Below, piece after piece: positions 7,237 through 11,286 of a stretch of 11,286 nt of DNA. Source of the DNA: an uncultured Clostridia bacterium (GTDB taxonomy: Bacteria > Bacillota > Clostridia > Christensenellales > UBA1242); contig CALWFX010000072.1 of the NCBI GenBank assembly GCA_944377765.1, positions 1 through 11,286 of the forward strand, given 5' to 3'. A program made the translations under genes and the position numbers. The notes under the pieces were generated by a model. That model did no database searches and had not been told where the DNA came from. It saw only the letters and a list, made by a program, of their open reading frames with translations. Every line of letters begins with the position of its first letter. The first letter of the stretch is position 1.

Positions 7237-9837
7237 CTATATGTTGTTTTCCTTCAAAAGTTTCTCTAAAAACTCTCTGTTCTTTGCAAGTTTTTCTTTC
7301 TCATTTTCAACAAGTTTTTGAGGTGCTTTGCTGACAAAATTTGGATTTGAAAGCATTTTTTCACTTCTTTCAATCTCAAATTTTAATGAAGCAATATTCT
7401 TTTCAATTTTTTCTCTTTCTTGCTCAACATCAACCAAATCTCCCATTGGCAAGAAAACAGAACAAAGTTTTGTTAAAATCTTCGCTGATTTTTCTTCTGG
7501 CTCTTTCTTTATAATTTTAACATCACTGCCCCCAGCAAGTTTTGCAATAATCGCTTTATTTTCACGAATCAATGAAACTTTTTCATTTGGCAAAATGTTG
7601 ATTGTGACTTTTTTGTTATCTGGGATTTGATATTCTGCCCTTGTGGTTCTTATCGCTTTAACAACTTCAATAATTTGACCAAAACTATTTTGCTTAGCAA
7701 GTTTTTTATCAAACTCAGGAAAACTTGAACGCATAATTGTTTCTTCATGGCCTTTCAAGTTCTGATACAATTCTTCTGTAACAAAAGGTATGAATGGATG
7801 AAACATTTTAAGTAATGCAGTGAAAACAAATAGTAATATGTTTTGTGTTTTTTCTTTAACTTCTTGATTTTCGCCATACAAATCAAGTTTTGATGCTTCA
7901 ATATACCAGTCACAAAAATCAAAAACTGTGAAATCAATAAGATTAGAAGAAGCAACACCAATAGAGTATCTTTCAATGTTTTTGCTTGTTGATTTAATCA
8001 AGTTTTCAAGTTTATTTAAAATCCACTTATCTTTGCTGTCAAGTTTAAATTCACTAAGTGGTCTAATTTTCATGTTTTCTGTGTTGGCAATAACAAATTT
8101 TCCTGCATTGTAAAGTTTATTAATGAAAACTTTGCTGTCCTTTGCTTTATCAAGGCTATATGAAATATCCATGCCAAGACTCATGCCATTGACAAGAGAA
8201 AGTCTTAAACTGTCAGCACCATACTCCTTAATAACGTCCATTGGGTCAATGCCATTGCCAAGGTTTTTAGACATTTTTCTTCCTTGTGCATCTCTTACCA
8301 TACCATTTATTACAACATCCTTAAATGGAAGTTTTCCAGTGAAGTGCAACCCACTAAACACCATACGAACAACCCAGAATGTTATGATATCATAAGCAGT
8401 TACAAGCACATCGGTTGGATAATAATATAGAAAATCTTTTGTTTTTTCTGGATAGCCCAAAGTTGAAAATGGCCATAATGCAGAACTGAACCATGTGTCC
8501 AAAACATCATTATCTTGTTCAATCAAGTTGCTTCCGCAATTTTTGCAAATTTTAACATCTTCAACACTTGCTTCAACATGACCACATTTTTTGCAAGTAT
8601 AAATTGGAATTCTATGTCCAAGCCAAAGTTGACGGGAAATACACCAGTCTTGAATGTTATTAAGCCAGTTCAAATATTGCTTTTCATAGCGCTTAGGAAC
8701 GAAACGCAAACTGCCATTTTTAACCGCTTCAATTGCAGGAAGAGCAAGGTCTTTCATTTTAACAAACCATTGTTCAGAAATTTTTGGCTCAGTCATCTCC
8801 CCACATCTTTCACAACAACCAACTTTGTTTTTATATTTTTCAACCTTAACTAGCACCCCTAAGCGGTCAAGTTCTTTTTCAATTTCATCTCTTGCTTTAA
8901 TTCTGTCCATACCTTCAAACTTACCAGCATAAGAGTTAAGTTTACCAGTGTCGTCAATAACAGTGATAATTGGAAGTTTATGTCTTAACCCAATCTCATA
9001 GTCGTTGACATCATGAGCAGGTGTAATTTTAACCGCACCTGTTCCAAATTCCATTTCACAATATTCATCAGCAATAATTGGAATTGGACGATTTACAATT
9101 GGAAGAATAACATTTTTGCCAACTAATTTTTGATATCTCTTATCTTTTGGGTTAACAGCAACAGCAGTGTCACCAAACATGGTTTCAGGTCTTGTTGTGG
9201 CAACAATAATATAGCCACTTCCATCTTCAAGTGGATATTTAATATGCCAAAGTTTTGTCATTTGTTCTTTATAAACATTTTCAATGTCGGAAATTGAAGA
9301 ACGACAATTTAGACAATAATTAACAACACGCTTACCTTTATAGATATACCCCTGATTATAATAATCCACAAAAACCTGCTTAACTGCACGATTTAAGTTT
9401 TCATCCATGGTGAAAGCAAGCCTGTCCCAATCACAGGAAATTCCAATTTCTTTAAGTTGGTCGCAAATGATATTGCCATATTTTTTATACCACTCCCAAC
9501 CTCTTTTCAAAAATTCTTCACGAGAAATATTATCTTTAGAAAGTCCTTCTTTTTTAAGCATATCAACAACTTTTGCTTCTGTTGCAATGGCTGCATGGTC
9601 GGTTCCTGGAATCCAGCATGCTTCAAAACCTTTCATTCTTTTATAGCGAATTAAAATATCTTGAATGGTGTTGTTAAGAGCATGGCCAACATGCGCCTTA
9701 CCAGTAACATTTGGTGGTGGCATAACAATGCTAAATTTTTTCTTATTTTTATTTGGTTTAGATGCAAAATATTTTTTATCTAACCAATTTTGATAAATTC
9801 TTTTCTCAAAATTCTGTGGCTCATAAGTTTTGTCCAT
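7237..9837 (-). CDS. valS: Valine--tRNA ligase (valyl-tRNA synthetase)
   Basis: An 866-residue class I aminoacyl-tRNA synthetase that charges tRNA-Val in the cytoplasm; length is normal. Order of parts: PPPNVTG followed by the HIGH box as HVGH (49-52); WIPGTDHA (75-82); the inserted editing domain with ATTRPETMFGDTAV (213-226) and AHDVNDYEIG (274-283); CxxC pairs at 342/345, 415/418 and 431/434 that probably bind zinc; DWCISRQLWLGHRIP (397-411); the second signature GRKMSKNLGN (519-528); the anticodon-binding helical domain with CDWYIE (642-647); and a C-terminal coiled-coil arm (about 800-866). KMSKN replaces the more common KMSKS. The ATG has AGGAG at 9845-9849, seven bases upstream. The leader is only about 23 bases, so no T-box lies in it, although many Bacillota valS genes have one. 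folC often neighbours valS, but not here. Confidence 0.98.
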   Translation of the reverse strand: MDKTYEPQNFEKRIYQNWLDKKYFASKPNKNKKKFSIVMPPPNVTGKAHVGHALNNTIQDILIRYKRMKGFEACWIPGTDHAAIATEAKVVDMLKKEGLSKDNISREEFLKRGWEWYKKYGNIICDQLKEIGISCDWDRLAFTMDENLNRAVKQVFVDYYNQGYIYKGKRVVNYCLNCRSSISDIENVYKEQMTKLWHIKYPLEDGSGYIIVATTRPETMFGDTAVAVNPKDKRYQKLVGKNVILPIVNRPIPIIADEYCEMEFGTGAVKITPAHDVNDYEIGLRHKLPIITVIDDTGKLNSYAGKFEGMDRIKARDEIEKELDRLGVLVKVEKYKNKVGCCERCGEMTEPKISEQWFVKMKDLALPAIEAVKNGSLRFVPKRYEKQYLNWLNNIQDWCISRQLWLGHRIPIYTCKKCGHVEASVEDVKICKNCGSNLIEQDNDVLDTWFSSALWPFSTLGYPEKTKDFLYYYPTDVLVTAYDIITFWVVRMVFSGLHFTGKLPFKDVVINGMVRDAQGRKMSKNLGNGIDPMDVIKEYGADSLRLSLVNGMSLGMDISYSLDKAKDSKVFINKLYNAGKFVIANTENMKIRPLSEFKLDSKDKWILNKLENLIKSTSKNIERYSIGVASSNLIDFTVFDFCDWYIEASKLDLYGENQEVKEKTQNILLFVFTALLKMFHPFIPFVTEELYQNLKGHEETIMRSSFPEFDKKLAKQNSFGQIIEVVKAIRTTRAEYQIPDNKKVTINILPNEKVSLIRENKAIIAKLAGGSDVKIIKKEPEEKSAKILTKLCSVFLPMGDLVDVEQEREKIEKNIASLKFEIERSEKMLSNPNFVSKAPQKLVENEKEKLAKNREFLEKLLKENNI

Positions 9838-9866
9838 TTTAACACTCCTAAAAATGATTATATTGT

Positions 9867-9895
9867 ATTATATAACAATAAAAAAATAAAGACAA
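9867..9895 (-). promoter_or_regulatory. Promoter of valS
   Basis: Minus strand: TTGTCT (9890-9895), a 17-base spacer, and a perfect TATAAT (9867-9872). The predicted start near 9860 leaves a 5' leader of about 23 bases. A second TATAAT at 9857-9862 is too close to the ribosome binding site to be the main one. Confidence 0.75.
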
Positions 9896-9981
9896 GTTTT
9901 TTTATAAATTATCACTTATTTAGTTAATAAAATTTCACCAACAAAACAAATATTAGATTAAATTAAAAAACAGGAAAAATA

Positions 9982-10020
9982 TAATTTTTATTAAAAAATA
10001 TTTAATTTTTATTAAAAAAT
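9982..10020. repeat. 18-base direct repeat, two copies phased at 21 bases
   Basis: TAATTTTTATTAAAAAAT occurs exactly at 9982-9999 and again at 10003-10020. The start-to-start distance is 21 bases, close to two helical turns, so both copies face the same side of the DNA. It could reflect intrinsic bending, a protein site, or chance in extreme AT sequence. Confidence 0.6.
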
Positions 10021-10051
10021 TCATAAAAAACACAATTTTTTTAATATTTTT

Positions 10052-10083
10052 ATAATTTTTATTTGTTAAAAATTATTTTTTTT
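10052..10083 (+). repeat. AT-only inverted repeat followed by a T run
   Basis: ATAATTTTTA (10052-10061) is perfectly complementary to TAAAAATTAT (10067-10076) around TTTGT, and a run of eight T follows from 10076. The shape is that of a terminator, but the stem has no G-C pairs, so it would be weak in RNA. It may instead be a DNA-level element. Confidence 0.45.
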
Positions 10084-10106
10084 AATTTATAACAATTTTT
10101 ATTTTA

Positions 10107-10112
10107 TATAAT
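10107..10112 (+). promoter_or_regulatory. Possible -10 box of the binding-protein gene
   Basis: This is a perfect TATAAT, but there is no good -35 box 16-18 bases upstream. Use of it would start transcription near 10119 and give a leader of about 53 bases. A TTGACA at 10142-10147 lacks a -10 box at the right distance before the gene. The A/T tracts upstream could stand in for a weak -35 as an UP-type element; that is inference. Confidence 0.35.
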
Positions 10113-10130
10113 ATTCCTCTCTTGCAACAC

Positions 10131-10142
10131 AATTCAAGAATT
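10131..10142. repeat. Small inverted repeat in the leader of the binding-protein gene
   Basis: AATTC-AA-GAATT, a five-base inverted repeat with a two-base centre, lies between the possible -10 box and the ribosome binding site, where an operator could act. It is short enough to occur by chance. Confidence 0.25.
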
Positions 10143-10171
10143 TGACATACAATATTTTGTAAGGAGGAAAA

Positions 10172-11197
10172 ATGAAAATTTGGAAAAAACTGACAATTTT
10201 TGCTTTGGCTTGCACAATGGCACTTTCAACAGGACTTCTTTTTGGCTGTAATTCCAAAGACTATAACACCATTGAACTCAATGAAGTTACACACAGCATC
10301 TTCTATGCCCCATTATATGTTGCAATCAATAATGGATACTTTACAGACGAAGGTTTAACAGTTAACCTCACAAATGGTGGAGGATCCGACACTTCAATGA
10401 GTGCACTTTTAACAGGCTCAGCAGACATCATTTTGGCTGGACCAGAAACCGCAGTCTACACAGACCAAGAAGGTGTAAGCAATGCCCCTGTTGTGTTTGG
10501 TCAGCTTACTCAATGTGATGGCTCATTCATTGTTTCAAAAGAAGCAAATGAAGATTTCACGCTTGAAGATATGGTTGGCGAAACAATAATTGGTGGAAGA
10601 GCTGGCGGGCTTCCTGCAATGACACTTCAATACATCATCGAATCGCAGGGCTACGAAATTGGCACCGGTGCTGACCAAATAAATTTAAGAACGGATGTTG
10701 CATTCGACTTAACAGCAAGCGTTTGGCAAAATGATGCAACAGTCAAGTATTGCACCCTTTTTGAACCAACAGCAACAAATGTTGTGAATGCTGTTCCTGG
10801 TTCTCAAATCGTAACCAGTGTTGGAGAACTTTCTGGATCAATTCCATACACATGCTTTATTGCAAGAGAAAATTATTTAAGCGAACATAGTGATGTTGCA
10901 GAAAAATTTTTAAAAGCAGTTAAGAAAGCCTACAACTATATTGTGACAAATGATTCTTATGCCGTTGCACAATCACTCTTACCATCATTCGATGGCAACA
11001 CAGTTACCGAGCTTCAAATTGCAGTGGAGCAATATATCAAAATTAATGCATGGAGTTCAAGCATGGCTATGACAAGTGAGAGCTTTGACAACCTTATGAA
11101 TGTTATGCTTAATGCTGATATAATCACAGAAAAATCTGCTTATGTTGATGTTGTTGACAATACAATAATTGACAAATTAAACACAGAAGCAGCTTAA
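10172..11197 (+). CDS. ABC transporter substrate-binding lipoprotein (SsuA/THI5-like)
   Basis: A 341-residue extracytoplasmic solute-binding protein tethered as a lipoprotein. The signal peptide ends in the lipobox LFGC with the lipidated cysteine at residue 26. The fold is that of the NMT1/THI5/SsuA group: APLYVAINNGYFTDEGLTV (residues 46-64), a GGGSDTSMSALLTGSADI stretch that typically lines the first lobe, a mid-chain GGRAGGLPAMTLQYI and FEPTAT (about residue 195). Relatives bind nitrate, taurine and other sulfonates, or thiamine pyrimidine precursors; the ligand cannot be told from this sequence. The cysteine-rich CCCFC motif of THI5 enzymes is absent. The start has an excellent AAGGAGG (10161-10167) five bases from the ATG. 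No permease or ATPase gene is present before a strong terminator. The coding sequence looks less AT-biased than the lipoprotein gene at 606, which may reflect high expression. Confidence 0.93.
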   Translation: MKIWKKLTIFALACTMALSTGLLFGCNSKDYNTIELNEVTHSIFYAPLYVAINNGYFTDEGLTVNLTNGGGSDTSMSALLTGSADIILAGPETAVYTDQEGVSNAPVVFGQLTQCDGSFIVSKEANEDFTLEDMVGETIIGGRAGGLPAMTLQYIIESQGYEIGTGADQINLRTDVAFDLTASVWQNDATVKYCTLFEPTATNVVNAVPGSQIVTSVGELSGSIPYTCFIARENYLSEHSDVAEKFLKAVKKAYNYIVTNDSYAVAQSLLPSFDGNTVTELQIAVEQYIKINAWSSSMAMTSESFDNLMNVMLNADIITEKSAYVDVVDNTIIDKLNTEAA

Positions 11198-11250
11198 TCA
11201 ATTTAATTAAAAAATTAATTTTAAATTGGTAAAATAATTAATAATAACGA

Positions 11251-11286
11251 AAAAATAGCAAAAAACAATTAATTTTTGCTATTTTT
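11251..11286 (+). terminator. Strong terminator-like hairpin after the binding-protein gene
   Basis: AAAAATAGCAAAAA (11251-11264) and TTTTTGCTATTTTT (11273-11286) form a perfect 14-base-pair stem with an eight-base loop. The T run reaches the window edge, 54 bases after the stop codon. It could end transcription, or partly attenuate it before downstream transporter genes. The A run on the left would let it act in both directions. Confidence 0.75.

Larger units (their letters stand above)
9838..10171. other. AT-rich divergent intergenic region between valS and the binding-protein gene
   Basis: There is no coding potential in this 334-base gap. The left end holds the valS promoter and the right end the ribosome binding site of the binding-protein gene. 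In between it is almost pure A+T; from 9975 to 10064 the plus strand has no G at all. It contains an 18-base direct repeat and an AT-only hairpin, listed separately. No TPP, T-box or other riboswitch pattern was recognised. Confidence 0.8.

Noticed and set aside
7328..9654. Several plus-strand open frames of 60-112 codons opposite valS
   Set aside because: They are antisense shadows of a clear, full-length ValRS and have no ribosome binding sites or recognisable domains. The same holds for the plus-strand frames opposite the protease and the alternative frames inside folA and the lipoprotein gene.
10119..10171. TPP or other riboswitch before the THI5-like binding-protein gene
   Set aside because: The leader is short and lacks the conserved TPP-riboswitch core (no CUGAGA-type segment); only a tiny inverted repeat is visible.

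Overview
The window looks like chromosome from a very AT-rich Gram-positive (Bacillota) spore-former, most likely an uncultured member of the Clostridia. The grounds are SpoVAC (a spore-specific protein), strong AAGGAG-type ribosome binding sites, sigma-A-type promoters, two lipoproteins with LxGC lipoboxes, and short U-tailed terminators between genes. I cannot name a genus. There are seven protein genes and one tRNA gene. I see no mobile element, CRISPR array, frameshift or gene remnant. All seven proteins have standard-code frames ending in TAA or TAG.

Left part (1-2608): spoVAC (minus) is divergent from a gene for an asparagine-rich lipoprotein of unknown function (plus). A bidirectional terminator follows, shared with lemA (minus), which has its own extended -10 promoter.

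Centre (2609-6437): a 1209-residue subtilisin-family protease (minus) carries a signal peptide, prodomain, S8 catalytic domain, a chitobiase-C-terminal-like domain, leucine-rich repeats, three tandem beta repeats and a C-terminal membrane anchor. It is the only protein gene here without a Shine-Dalgarno sequence. A promoter -10 box lies six bases from its ATG, so its message is predicted to be leaderless.

Right part (6438-11286): a class II tRNA-Leu with anticodon AAG has its own promoter and terminator. Next come folA (dihydrofolate reductase, plus) and valS (valyl-tRNA synthetase, minus), which converge on a bidirectional terminator. A roughly 330-base, extremely AT-rich gap separates valS from a divergent gene for an ABC-transporter substrate-binding lipoprotein, which is followed by a strong terminator at the window edge.

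Most genes appear to be single transcription units, and the layout is that of ordinary core chromosome. I found no convincing new multi-gene system. The points most worth a second look are the predicted leaderless surface protease, the A34 tRNA-Leu, the repeat-bearing lipoprotein beside spoVAC, and the G-free, phased-repeat DNA upstream of the binding-protein gene.
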